A DNA stretch of 64,000 bases from Anaerolineaceae bacterium (GTDB lineage Bacteria; Chloroflexota; Anaerolineae; Aggregatilineales; Phototrophicaceae): NCBI GenBank assembly GCA_002699585.1, contig PABP01000021.1:310001-374000 (forward strand), read 5' to 3'. The notes below the pieces were generated by a model. It was given only the letters and a program-made list of their open reading frames with translations, was not told the origin of the DNA and ran no database searches. Shown in pieces: positions 26,511-35,241 of the stretch (its first letter is position 1; every line of letters starts with the position of its first letter). Made by a program: the position numbers and the translations under genes.

Positions 26511-27434
26511 ATGAAGCTGCTTATTGATACTGATGCTGGTGTAGATGATGCGCAAGCGCTCATGCTGGTATTAACAGCGCCTGACGTTCAGGTAGAGGCG
26601 ATTACGACTATCACAGGCAATGTCCACATTAATAATGTGAACCAGAATGTACTGACGATACTGGATGTATTTAATGCAGATATCCCAGTTTATGCAGGCA
26701 CAGATCGCCCATTGGTCAGTGCCTGGGAACGTCTGGTTCATGAAATACACGGCGAAGATGGCATGGGCGATTGGCCTCAGCGCCCACCAACACAGCGCCA
26801 ACTTCAAACAGAACATGCTGTGAATGCCATCGTTCGTCTCGTCAATGAGCAACCTGGTGAATTAACGCTCGTCACGCTGGGGCCGCTGACCAATATCGCC
26901 TTAGCCGTTCGCATAGACCCGGACTTGCCGAAGAAGGTAAAAGGCCTTGTGTTTATGGGTGGTGCGATTGCAGCCCGTGGCAATACGGACAACGTCACGG
27001 CGGAATTCAACATCTTTTGCGATCCAGAAGCCGCCTTCATTGCTTTGGAAGCTTTCCCACACAGCACCATGCTTTCCTGGGAAACGACATTAGCACATCC
27101 AATCCCGATGGATACATTCAGCAAGTTGATGTTGGGGCCAACGGCTAGCTCAAAATTCCTCAAAGGGATTAGCACACATACCTTTGATTATTGCGTCCAG
27201 CGCGGCATCACGGGCTATTTGCTTCCTGATCCCCTGGCGATGGCCATCGTGCTCAATCCGGCTATTATTCAACAATCAGCAGACTATCATGTCACTGTGG
27301 AACTATCGGGTGCACTGACACGCGGACAAACAGTCATTGATTATCGAGGCCGAGGCAAGCACCCTAATTGCACCATTGTTGAAAAAGTTGACATCGAAGC
27401 CGTGATCGCCATGTTTGAAAGGGCAGTGCAGTAA
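26511..27434 (+). CDS. Inosine-uridine-type nucleoside hydrolase (His-to-Pro variant)
   Basis: A 307-residue IUNH protein. LLIDTDAGVDDAQALML carries the calcium-binding Asp cluster. LTLVTLGPLTNIALAV and FNIFCDPEAAF are conserved, and the C-terminal ligand region reads LLPDPLAMAIVL, with Pro instead of the catalytic-site His. It is transcribed divergently from the BMP transporter operon and starts at ATG 26511 behind GGAGAAGAC. Its stop overlaps the next ATG by one base (TAATG). It probably extends the substrate range of the two hydrolases on the other strand. Confidence 0.9.
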   Translation: MKLLIDTDAGVDDAQALMLVLTAPDVQVEAITTITGNVHINNVNQNVLTILDVFNADIPVYAGTDRPLVSAWERLVHEIHGEDGMGDWPQRPPTQRQLQTEHAVNAIVRLVNEQPGELTLVTLGPLTNIALAVRIDPDLPKKVKGLVFMGGAIAARGNTDNVTAEFNIFCDPEAAFIALEAFPHSTMLSWETTLAHPIPMDTFSKLMLGPTASSKFLKGISTHTFDYCVQRGITGYLLPDPLAMAIVLNPAIIQQSADYHVTVELSGALTRGQTVIDYRGRGKHPNCTIVEKVDIEAVIAMFERAVQ

Positions 27435-28561
27435 TGTTTGACCTACAGTCATACCAATCACCAGAGGCCAAAGTCGTTTGGCAGACCATCACGCAAATTG
27501 TCGCGGGACTTGCGCCGTCATCGGGTGCCGATTTGCCCGGTGCTGTGGGCGATACCATCGCTGAGTTAGCGACCCAACTCGTGCCTGATGGCCGTATCGT
27601 CAGGAACTTCAAGAATACGGGTAATATGGCGCTGCAATTAGGCCCACCAACAGACCAGCCCGACCTTGTCATCACCGCCCACATGGACCGTCCTACTTTT
27701 TGCGTTCGCTCGATTGATGAGCAGGGGCGAGGCTCGTTATTCCCGATATGTGCCATTCGCTTACCTGAAGGTCAATATCGCACAGGGGCCAGGAGTTTTC
27801 GGTTTGAGGCTGGGATGCTTGTTGTTGGGGCCACTGGCCACTATGTCGCCGTACCCAATGCCTCTGACGACTATGCGTTCTATTTTGAGCCTACTGAGGG
27901 CCATCTGACGCTGATGGACACCATCGTTATGGAGACGCCGCCGCGCCTGGATGAAACAACCAAAGAGATCGTATCAACGGGCTTTGATAATACGCTGGGT
28001 GTTACGGTGGCGTTGTTCACGGCTCAGGCACTGGCTCCCCTCATTGGGGCGCGTGCTTGTTGGTTCGTCTTCACCGACCATGAAGAAGGTCCGCCCAATG
28101 GTTACTACTTCAGCCAGGGTTCGGACCGCCTGACTCGGGCCATTCCCGCCCCGCGTATCGGTGCCATTAATGTCGATGCCCACAACGCGGGAGAAGGTCT
28201 GCCGATTCAGCTTGGTAAAGGGGCCAGCTTCGCTATGGTCAGCGGTGATGGCAAAGGGGCCGTTGTTCCGCCAAACTATGTGGCGATGGCCAACGACCTC
28301 AAAGACTATCTCAACACAACCAGCCTAGCCCAGGTGCAGTTTAATCCCGGTTATCTGTCTCGCAGTGATGAGATGCCCATGCATCGCTGGTCGCGTTTGC
28401 TGGCGATGATCGGTCCACCGTTGGCGCACGCCCATACAGGCAATGAAACCGCCAATCTCACCGACGTTGTCGATAGCATCACGTTGTTGACGCATATTTC
28501 GTCTATGGCGTTAGGCACGTCGCCAGAAGCCACCGCCGCCTATCATCTGTCATTTGACTAG
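27434..28561 (+). CDS. M42-like zinc aminopeptidase/deacylase homologue
   Basis: A 375-residue protein with a co-catalytic di-zinc peptidase pattern: VITAHMDRPTF (His and Asp), STGFDNTLGVTVAL (bridging Asp), FTDHEEGPPNG (Glu pair), GAINVDAH and a late HTGNETANLTDV (His). The order matches M42/M28-type aminopeptidases, but the segments are divergent. It is translationally coupled to the nucleoside hydrolase, which is unusual for a peptidase. It might deacylate a modified nucleoside or an amino-acyl ribosyl compound; this is inference only. It is convergent with the amidohydrolase, nine bases apart. Confidence 0.7.
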   Translation: MFDLQSYQSPEAKVVWQTITQIVAGLAPSSGADLPGAVGDTIAELATQLVPDGRIVRNFKNTGNMALQLGPPTDQPDLVITAHMDRPTFCVRSIDEQGRGSLFPICAIRLPEGQYRTGARSFRFEAGMLVVGATGHYVAVPNASDDYAFYFEPTEGHLTLMDTIVMETPPRLDETTKEIVSTGFDNTLGVTVALFTAQALAPLIGARACWFVFTDHEEGPPNGYYFSQGSDRLTRAIPAPRIGAINVDAHNAGEGLPIQLGKGASFAMVSGDGKGAVVPPNYVAMANDLKDYLNTTSLAQVQFNPGYLSRSDEMPMHRWSRLLAMIGPPLAHAHTGNETANLTDVVDSITLLTHISSMALGTSPEATAAYHLSFD

Positions 28562-28570
28562 CGCCTCGAC

Positions 28571-29911
28571 TTAAGGGTTATAGGTCTGGATGCGCTGATC
28601 GGGACGATTTCTAGAGAGGCGCTCCATACGTGCCTTTGCCTGCGAGACAACTTCATCCCGGTCAATAGCTGTGACGCGGCCATTTTCAACCACGACGTCA
28701 CCGTCGACCAGGACAGTCGTAACGTCAGTTGGCCGGGTATTGTAGACAAGTGACGCCGGAATCTGGTGTAACGGCGTATGATGTATGCCGCTCATATCGA
28801 CCAGAACCAGATCTGCCAGCCGTCCAACCTCGACAGCACCCAGGTCGTCAGCCAACCCGACAACCTGGGCGGCGCTGCGCGTGGCGACGTGTAGGGCCTG
28901 CGGAATGGGCATGGCCTCCGCGCCCAGGCGGTCTTTTTGTAGCATCGACATCAGTCTTAGTGGCTCCCATAGATCCATCGTGTTGTTGCTGGCTGCGCCA
29001 TCTGTTGCCAGCCCAACAGCAATTCCTGCCTCACGGAAGGCTGTCACAGGGGCGATATCCTCACCGAGCTTCAAATAGGTTTTGGGTGCATGGGCGATGC
29101 CGCCCTCATGTTTCTGATATTTGGCGATGATCTCAATGTCGCGTTCGTTGACGCCACAGCAATGGGCTAAGAGGGTAGGCTGGTCAAATATGCCTGTTTC
29201 TTCCAACACTTGTATGGGGGTGATGCCACGCGCGGAGAGACTTGCTTCCGTCTGGGCCTTTGTTTCCGAGGCATGAATATGCAAGCCAACCCCAATTTGG
29301 TTAGCTTTCTTTGCTGTTGCCCGTAAAAAGTCATCGTCGCAGGTGTAAGGTGCGTGTGGGGCCATCCAGGCGCGGATACGTGATGTGCCGCTGCCGTTGA
29401 TTTCCTCAACCCAATCAGCCGTGTCATTAACGGCTTGTTGGCCCAGGCTGCCGAATATGGCCCAGCCAAGCAGAGCACGCCCACCAATCTTCTCAATCGC
29501 TTCTACCGAATGATGCATGTGGAAATAGTGGTCAGCAACGGTGGTGACACCGCTTTCCAGCATTTCGATCATGCCGAGCAGAGTGCCCCAATATACATCT
29601 TCGGGTTCCAGGTTATTTTCCAGCGGCCAGATGCCCTCGTTAAACCAGCGATCAATCGGCATATCTTCGACCAGGCCGCGAAATAGCACCATCGGGACAT
29701 GCGCGTGTGTATTAATCAGCCCTGGCATGATGAGTTGGCCATTGGCTTCGATGACCCGATCAAAATGTCTTGCATCGACTGCCCCAGTTGCTTGGATCGC
29801 ATCGATACGGTTGCCCTTGATGAGGACATCTTGTTGTGGAATTGGCGTAGCGGTTGTGCCATCAGCGGCGATGTCAAGAACCGTCCCGTTGCGAATGAGT
29901 GTCTGCTTCAT
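28571..29911 (-). CDS. Amidohydrolase, MTA/SAH deaminase (MtaD)-like
   Basis: A 446-residue cytoplasmic metal-dependent deaminase. GLINTHAHVPMVLFRGL supplies the HxH pair, LHIHASETKAQTEAS the third His, LLAHCCGVNERD the fourth, and GLATDGAASNNTMDLWEPLR the catalytic Asp. The last motif is typical of enzymes that deaminate 5'-methylthioadenosine, S-adenosylhomocysteine or adenosine to inosine derivatives. Next to nucleoside transport and hydrolysis genes it would feed inosine-type nucleosides to the hydrolases. Guanine or cytosine deaminase-like activity cannot be excluded. Confidence 0.85.
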   Translation of the reverse strand: MKQTLIRNGTVLDIAADGTTATPIPQQDVLIKGNRIDAIQATGAVDARHFDRVIEANGQLIMPGLINTHAHVPMVLFRGLVEDMPIDRWFNEGIWPLENNLEPEDVYWGTLLGMIEMLESGVTTVADHYFHMHHSVEAIEKIGGRALLGWAIFGSLGQQAVNDTADWVEEINGSGTSRIRAWMAPHAPYTCDDDFLRATAKKANQIGVGLHIHASETKAQTEASLSARGITPIQVLEETGIFDQPTLLAHCCGVNERDIEIIAKYQKHEGGIAHAPKTYLKLGEDIAPVTAFREAGIAVGLATDGAASNNTMDLWEPLRLMSMLQKDRLGAEAMPIPQALHVATRSAAQVVGLADDLGAVEVGRLADLVLVDMSGIHHTPLHQIPASLVYNTRPTDVTTVLVDGDVVVENGRVTAIDRDEVVSQAKARMERLSRNRPDQRIQTYNP

Positions 29912-30013
29912 TGGCTATCCTGATCCCATTAGACTATAAGTGGGCCAGATTGTGCCGAAAGCCTAGTAGACTGTCAAATGTGGAGAATTCGGTTCACCCT
30001 ATGAATATAGCAA

Positions 30014-30057
30014 AATGAGCGGTTTCGAAGTGTTTTTTGACCTTGAAACCGCTCATT
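30014..30057 (-). terminator. Long 13-bp inverted repeat, probable terminator of the HdeD-like gene
   Basis: AATGAGCGGTTTC and GAAACCGCTCATT are perfectly complementary 13-bp arms with an 18-base T-rich centre. On the minus strand it lies about 40 bases after the HdeD stop and is followed by ATTTTGC. It lacks a long T-tract, so protein binding is an alternative. Confidence 0.55.
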
Positions 30058-30097
30058 AGTTATGTGTGTATTATGTTGTTTCTGGCTCGCAGGCTGA

Positions 30098-30718
30098 CTA
30101 TGCTACATCTGATGCGTTCTTGCGCTCCTGATGGATGATATTCTGGTCTGGCTCGTTGCCTGTATTGTCAGGCGTATAGTTGCGCAACCGCAACCCCAGG
30201 CCAATCATCGTAAAACCAAACATGATGGCATAAAAACCAATCAACCATGCCAGCGCCAGGGCACCACTGCCGGGTGCGAAGATCAACAGGATACCAAACA
30301 CGAGCGATAGGACACCACTCAAGCCGAGTAACCACTCTGTGCTGATCTCTTTACGCAGGTGGAATGCGGCGACGATTTCCAGGACACCCGTCATAATTGC
30401 CCAGAAGGCAATCAGGTAGAGCAGAATTAAGCCCGTCATTCCTGGCCAGATGAAGGTCAGCAAGCCAACGACGATGCCAACGATACCCTCAAGCAAGCCC
30501 AACCACCAACGCTGATTCTTCTGACGTCCTGTTAGTGCAGCGTAAATACTAAATCCACCGTCGACAATGACGTATACCCCGAACATCAACACCAGAACAT
30601 ACAATGTGATTTCTGGCATCAAGATGGTCAGACCGCCGAATAAGACGGCAAATACGCCACGGACGACCAGTAACCACCAGTGCTTTGCCATTGATTCTGA
30701 CATATTATTCGCAAACAT
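30098..30718 (-). CDS. HdeD/DUF308 family membrane protein
   Basis: A 206-residue protein with about six membrane helices arranged in pairs, and the internal repetition (GLLEGIVGIVVGLLTFIWPG, GLSGVLSLVFGILLIFAPGS) typical of DUF308 proteins such as HdeD. HdeD is linked to acid resistance at high cell density in E. coli, but most family members have no proven function. The start at 30718 is preceded by AAAGGAAAG. It is a stand-alone gene. Confidence 0.85.
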   Translation of the reverse strand: MFANNMSESMAKHWWLLVVRGVFAVLFGGLTILMPEITLYVLVLMFGVYVIVDGGFSIYAALTGRQKNQRWWLGLLEGIVGIVVGLLTFIWPGMTGLILLYLIAFWAIMTGVLEIVAAFHLRKEISTEWLLGLSGVLSLVFGILLIFAPGSGALALAWLIGFYAIMFGFTMIGLGLRLRNYTPDNTGNEPDQNIIHQERKNASDVA

Positions 30719-31036
30719 GAGCTTTCCTTTCTTAGATCATGCTTAATATGGCCATTAGAATGGCAAACAATGTTGCTACAAAAGCGTCATTCTTAGTGGC
30801 TATTAAAGTACTTTCATTACGCTTTTCATTGTAAGAACCTGCTCTTAAACCGGGGTGATTTTTGAGTAAGAAATGTGTATTCAAATGTAAAAAGAGTGTT
30901 GAATTTGGCGATTATGGGATGCTTTTAGAAAAGGATAACAACTTGCGGAAGGGGAATTTTGTTTTCATATGTCGATGCCCTCCTTCAAAATAATTCATAG
31001 ATAAGAAGGAGGAACACCGACTCGGAGGCGGGACTT
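30719..31036. other. 318-base intergenic region without a gene
   Basis: AT-rich DNA upstream of the HdeD gene and downstream of the aldo/keto reductase. No open frame, tRNA or known RNA was recognised. The only structure seen is the inverted pair CCTCCTTC (30979-30986) / GAAGGAGG (31005-31012) with an 18-base spacer, possibly the reductase terminator. Confidence 0.5.
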
Positions 31037-32005
31037 CTAGGCTTCTTCTAGCCGATCAGTTGCCGGAGGTGGTTCTGGAGACAGCGCCGAAATTTCGGCA
31101 CGGAATTCAGGTGTCATGTCGATGTCGAGCGATTTCAGTGACATCTCTAGTTGTTCCAGGTTACGCGCGCCGATAATCGGAGCGGTCACTGCCGGATGAC
31201 TCCCGACCCAGGCCACAGCCAGACTGGCGGGCGTCACGTTGTGTTCCTGGGCAAAGTTTGTGAACTTCTCTGCAACCTCATAATATCCTGGTACGCCATA
31301 GCGTGTTTGATAAGCATCACTTTCTACCAATCGTCCAGAATCTGGCCGTTTATTTGTGCCATACTTCCCCGTAAGTAACCCCCCGCCTAATGGACTATAG
31401 GGTATGACGCCCAAATTCTCAGATTCTGCCATCGGCAAAATCTCGACTTCTGCCTGACGTTTGACCAGATTGTACATCGGCTGAATGCATTCAAATCGCG
31501 CTAAACCTTCTTTGGCAGAAATGCCAAGTGCTTTAGCGATTTGCCATGCAGCGAAGTTGCTGGCCGCCGGATACAATATTTTCCCCGCTTTGACGAGATC
31601 ATCAAGCGCGTTCAGTGTTTCTTCAATCGGTGTATTCTCATCAAATTTATGAAGAAAATAGACGTCGATGTAATCGGTCTTGAGTCGCTTAAGGCTGGCC
31701 TCAACAGCGCGTTGTATATGCCGCCGCGACAAACCGCCAGCATTGATGTCAGGGCCAGTGGAGCCAAATACTTTTGTGGTGATGACCAACTCGTCCCGGC
31801 AATCAGCGATCAAATCCCCCAGAATTTCTTCCGAGCGCCCCTCTGCATACACATTGGCACAATCAAAGAAGTTGATCCCGACATCCCGGCAGCGATTGAA
31901 CATATCCGCCGATGTCTTTTCATCTGCGGTACTGCCAAAAGACATGGTTCCAAAACATAAAGTGGAAACCTGTACGCCCGTTTTGCCCAATAACGTATAT
32001 TTCAT
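31037..32005 (-). CDS. Aldo/keto reductase
   Basis: A 322-residue NADP-dependent TIM-barrel oxidoreductase. The start at 32005 (MKYTLLGKTGVQVSTLCFG) is typical of the family and is preceded by GGAGAAG; the frame extends further upstream without support. Catalytic residues are seen in INFFDCANVYAEGRSE (Asp, Tyr), LVITTKVFG (Lys) and DVYFLHKFD (His). It resembles the YajO/Tas-like group acting on small aldehydes and ketones. It stands alone; its substrate is unknown. Confidence 0.9.
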   Translation of the reverse strand: MKYTLLGKTGVQVSTLCFGTMSFGSTADEKTSADMFNRCRDVGINFFDCANVYAEGRSEEILGDLIADCRDELVITTKVFGSTGPDINAGGLSRRHIQRAVEASLKRLKTDYIDVYFLHKFDENTPIEETLNALDDLVKAGKILYPAASNFAAWQIAKALGISAKEGLARFECIQPMYNLVKRQAEVEILPMAESENLGVIPYSPLGGGLLTGKYGTNKRPDSGRLVESDAYQTRYGVPGYYEVAEKFTNFAQEHNVTPASLAVAWVGSHPAVTAPIIGARNLEQLEMSLKSLDIDMTPEFRAEISALSPEPPPATDRLEEA

Positions 32006-32301
32006 AAGGTTCTTCTCCAACGAGAAATTGTGAATTACGAAACAGTCAAGAAAAACGTTTCCTTGAGTTGTACTACGCCACACACAGATCATCAAGCAGA
32101 GGTATGCATTTCATAGGTCCACTTCCCAGTGCTAAATGCAAGCAGATCAGTAGATTTTGTGCCCCTTCTGGACATATTTTCACTCGTGGTTTCGACGCGA
32201 AAACCAACGAAAATACGAAGTAAGACTCAAATTATTTTAGGAAGAGAAGATGGTGTTTTTCTAAGCCGTGTGGAGTTTTACAGATTGCTGTCGAAGTTAG
32301 G

Positions 32302-32373
32302 TACCCCCGACAGGACTCGAACCTGTGCTTCTGGCTCCGGAGGCCAGCGCTCTATCCACTGAGCTACGGGGGC
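32302..32373 (-). tRNA. tRNA-Arg (anticodon CCG)
   Basis: The minus strand folds into a full cloverleaf: acceptor GCCCCCG/CGGGGGT (G-U at pair 1-72), D-arm GCTC/GAGC, anticodon stem CTGGC/GCCAG with loop CTCCGGA, and T-arm ACAGG-TTCGAGT-CCTGT. The anticodon CCG reads the Arg codon CGG. The variable loop has four bases and the 3' CCA is not fully encoded. Confidence 0.95.
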
Positions 32374-32401
32374 ATTGGGTATCGATTGTTGCTTGGTGCA
32401 T

Positions 32402-32430
32402 AGTCTATCATTGATTGTTACCGTACTCAA
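32402..32430 (-). promoter_or_regulatory. Candidate promoter of tRNA-Arg
   Basis: TTGAGT (32425-32430), a 17-base spacer and TAGACT (32402-32407) lie 28 bases before the mature 5' end, leaving room for a short 5' leader. Each hexamer has four of six consensus bases. Confidence 0.4.
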
Positions 32431-32536
32431 GGTGTGAGGATGGCAATATTATCATCGGCCCAAATGAAATATGTGATACAAAATCGGTTATTTTCCTGTA
32501 TGATGTGACGCTGCACACGCAAAAAGATGACCTTTC

Positions 32537-33235
32537 ATGATTTCTGTATATCGTTTGGCAACGTATATCCTCCTCAGCTTTCTACTGCTGATGACTACCG
32601 CCTGTAGTGCGCTGACGGTTGAAGACGCTCCTGCGACCATGCGCGCTGATCTGTCCATGAATGTGACTGAAATGGCTGTAGCTCGTACAGCGATTGTTGA
32701 ATCCCAGGGTTCAGCAAATGCAACTGCAGAAGCTGCTATGACATCGGCTGCGGAGTTGAATACGCTAAATGTCGCGCTCTATGCGACCATGAACGCCGCT
32801 GCGGCTAATGGCATTACTGAACGGCGTGTTCTACAGAACGATGGCGGTGCCATGCCGGCTGAAATGTTTGACTTGTCAAGTGGTACGATGCGCTTTGAAC
32901 AAGTCGGGCTGACAGCCCATATCCGTGAATCGGATCGCTGCTTTGATGAACAGAACAACGGGACGTATTGGGTGGGTTACTTTGACAGTATCTATCTGGT
33001 CGCTGTTGCCCTGAATATGGATGCCGGTACGCAATTCCGTGTAAACTGGTTGCGGGAAGGCGAGTTTATTCAGGAAAGTGTTTATGTGGCCCCAGTATTT
33101 GCGGAATACCAGTGTTTAGCTCTGGAAATTAGTAATAACAATGGTCAGCTTACCCCTGGTCATTGGGCAGCGAGTATTGTGGTCAATGGCGAACCCCTGA
33201 TGACCCGTACGTTTACCATACAAAATCAACCCTAA
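32537..33235 (+). CDS. Putative lipoprotein, function unknown
   Basis: A 232-residue protein with a lipoprotein signal peptide: a hydrophobic run followed by the lipobox LMTTAC, with Cys near residue 23. An Ala/Thr-rich helical segment (about 40-95) precedes a C-terminal beta-rich domain beginning near FDLSSGTMRFEQVG and ending in MTRTFTIQNQP. No family was recognised. It opens a run of three plus-strand envelope genes (to 36390). A Shine-Dalgarno is hard to see before ATG 32537. Confidence 0.75.
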   Translation: MISVYRLATYILLSFLLLMTTACSALTVEDAPATMRADLSMNVTEMAVARTAIVESQGSANATAEAAMTSAAELNTLNVALYATMNAAAANGITERRVLQNDGGAMPAEMFDLSSGTMRFEQVGLTAHIRESDRCFDEQNNGTYWVGYFDSIYLVAVALNMDAGTQFRVNWLREGEFIQESVYVAPVFAEYQCLALEISNNNGQLTPGHWAASIVVNGEPLMTRTFTIQNQP

Positions 33236-33299
33236 AATGGCGCGAACACGCGGCTCATGATAGCATACAAGATAGATTGATCTGGAAAAGGAATCATTT

Positions 33300-35210
33300 G
33301 TGAAGCGTGCAATACCGCTATTAGGTATTTTGCTGCTTGGACTGGTCGCTGCAGTAGCAGTTTTCAGCCAGGCTCAAGATGATGATGCTTTTCCAGATGC
33401 CAATATCATCTTGCCGGAAAGTGCTTTTGTCCGTAGTGGTCCTGGCTCACAATACATAGAGGTTGGGGCGGTTTATTCCGGTGAGGAAGTGAATCCTCTC
33501 TATACCAGTGCAGATGGTCAATGGCTCCTCATTCCTTACAATCGCGGCTATGGTTGGATACAACGCAATCTCGTCTTCTTACTCTTTGATCCGTCAACCT
33601 TGCCTGTTCTTGAACCTAATGTCACGCCATTTAGTGACCTTCCCGCAACGTCGACGGCCTTCTTCCCGACGCCAACGCCGCCAGCGAGTTATGTCGATGT
33701 GAATACCAGCAGTGCCTTTGTCCGGGCCGGGCCGGGTAGGGGATACTTGCGCCTGGGTCAATTGTTCCCTGGTGATTTGGTGGAGCCTGTATCCCGTAAC
33801 GAAGATGCCACCTGGGTGATGATTCGCTTTAGCGATCAGTTTGGCTTTGATGGCTTTGCCTGGATTGCTCGCAACCTCGTAGAATGGCAGGATGAAGCCG
33901 CTATTGATGAGCTACCTGTTGTGGAAGCCAGCGACTTAACGCCGACAGCTACTTATACAGCTTCTGCCACACCAACGGATACATTGACACCAACGCCAAC
34001 CTCAACGGCGACGCCTACGGCAACCAACACGCCCACATCAACGGCAACAGCGACATCCACGCCTTCGGATACGCCCACGCACACCGCGACATCAACGTTG
34101 ACACCGACTGCGACCGATACATCGACGCCGACCGATACCGCCACGCCCAGCGATACGCCTACCGCGACATCGACTTCTTCGCCAACCCCGTCAGACACGC
34201 CGACGGCTACATCAACCGTTGCACCATCGAGTACACCGACGCCTACGGCAACCGAGACAACAGAGCCGACCGAGGTCGCCGTTGTTCCTGCTGTTGTGAC
34301 TGAGGTGGAAGAAAGCACCCTGGAAGCAACTGATGAGCTACCAACACAAACAGAGAGCCCAACGGCAACCGACGAACCAACGGCAACCGACGAACCAACG
34401 GCAACCGACGAACCGACACAAACAGCGTTGCCATCCGCGACGGATACGACATCGCCTACCAATACAGCATTGCCAACGGATACGGCAACGGCCACCGAGA
34501 CTTCGTCGCCAACCGCGACTTCAACACCATCCAACACGCCAACAGTGACGCCGTCTGCAACAGCTACCGTAACAGCAACACCGACCGAAACGGCATCACC
34601 ATCTAGTACACCAACCCCTACCCAGGATGCGACCGAAACAGCCATTGCTCTGGCGGCCTTAGCAACCGACGAACCGACAGAAACGCCTATACCGAGCAAT
34701 ACGCCAACCGATACGCCGACTGTGACACCCGCAGAAACAGAAACACCGACGCCAATCATCCTGCCTGCGACCGAAGTACCCCCGGATATTGTTGAAGTGC
34801 CGCCTGCGACGGATGCGCCAGGAGGCTTATCGCTGCCGCCGGAAGCCATTGTAGGTGGTATTGTGGTCTTGTTGGTGCTCTTATATCTGCTGCTTTATCT
34901 GCGCAGCACGATTGTCGCTGGGCGCTATCGCGAGGGTTTCGTGATTGATGTTTGCCCGGTTTGCCATCGTGGTCATTTGCAGGTGGAAGAGCGCCGAGAT
35001 GGGATCATGGGTATTCCTCTCGTTCGTTGGACAGTGCGCTGTACCAATTGTCGCTCCATCTTGCGTGAGGTAGGTCGCCGGCGCTGGCGCTATAGTGTGG
35101 ATCGGACGGCCAACCGAGCCATGTATGATCGCTTCAACGGACGCCACATCACAGACGATGAACTGCAGAGGCTGGCCATTACCAGTTCGCATCTGCCATC
35201 CGATGACTAG
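33300..35210 (+). CDS. SH3b - Thr/Pro-rich - TM - zinc-ribbon envelope protein
   Basis: A 636-residue protein starting at GTG 33300 (GGAAAAGGA upstream). A signal peptide (1-25) is followed by two bacterial SH3 domains (about 41-96 and 138-198), each opening SAFVR(S/A)GPG. Residues about 210-510 are a low-complexity Thr/Pro/Ala/Glu region, with one membrane segment near 518-537. A C4 zinc ribbon follows (CPVC at 551-554, CTNC at about 581-584) and then a basic C-terminal tail. The topology puts the SH3b domains outside and the zinc ribbon in the cytoplasm. SH3b domains usually bind peptidoglycan; the linker is probably O-glycosylated. Function unknown. Confidence 0.85.
   Translation: MKRAIPLLGILLLGLVAAVAVFSQAQDDDAFPDANIILPESAFVRSGPGSQYIEVGAVYSGEEVNPLYTSADGQWLLIPYNRGYGWIQRNLVFLLFDPSTLPVLEPNVTPFSDLPATSTAFFPTPTPPASYVDVNTSSAFVRAGPGRGYLRLGQLFPGDLVEPVSRNEDATWVMIRFSDQFGFDGFAWIARNLVEWQDEAAIDELPVVEASDLTPTATYTASATPTDTLTPTPTSTATPTATNTPTSTATATSTPSDTPTHTATSTLTPTATDTSTPTDTATPSDTPTATSTSSPTPSDTPTATSTVAPSSTPTPTATETTEPTEVAVVPAVVTEVEESTLEATDELPTQTESPTATDEPTATDEPTATDEPTQTALPSATDTTSPTNTALPTDTATATETSSPTATSTPSNTPTVTPSATATVTATPTETASPSSTPTPTQDATETAIALAALATDEPTETPIPSNTPTDTPTVTPAETETPTPIILPATEVPPDIVEVPPATDAPGGLSLPPEAIVGGIVVLLVLLYLLLYLRSTIVAGRYREGFVIDVCPVCHRGHLQVEERRDGIMGIPLVRWTVRCTNCRSILREVGRRRWRYSVDRTANRAMYDRFNGRHITDDELQRLAITSSHLPSDD
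34362..34415 (+). repeat. Three tandem 18-bp units encoding TATDEP
   Basis: The unit ACGGCAACCGACGAACCA occurs three times in a row, with one change in the last copy, inside the Thr/Pro-rich linker of the SH3b protein. Slippage at this repeat would change the linker in steps of six residues without breaking the frame. Confidence 0.85.
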
Positions 35211-35241
35211 TATGGACATTTGTAGCCAAATATAGAACGAC

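Noticed and set aside
32129-32362. A 77-residue plus-strand frame
   Set aside because: Its 3' part runs through the tRNA-Arg gene on the other strand, and it has no recognisable domain.
34362-34415. Tandem repeats as a CRISPR or VNTR locus
   Set aside because: The units are in-frame 18-bp coding repeats without spacers.
33953-34849. A 298-residue minus-strand frame rich in Val/Gly/Ser
   Set aside because: It is the antisense of the Thr/Pro-rich linker; repetitive ACN/CCN codons leave the reverse frame open. The composition is non-natural and the plus-strand gene is clear.
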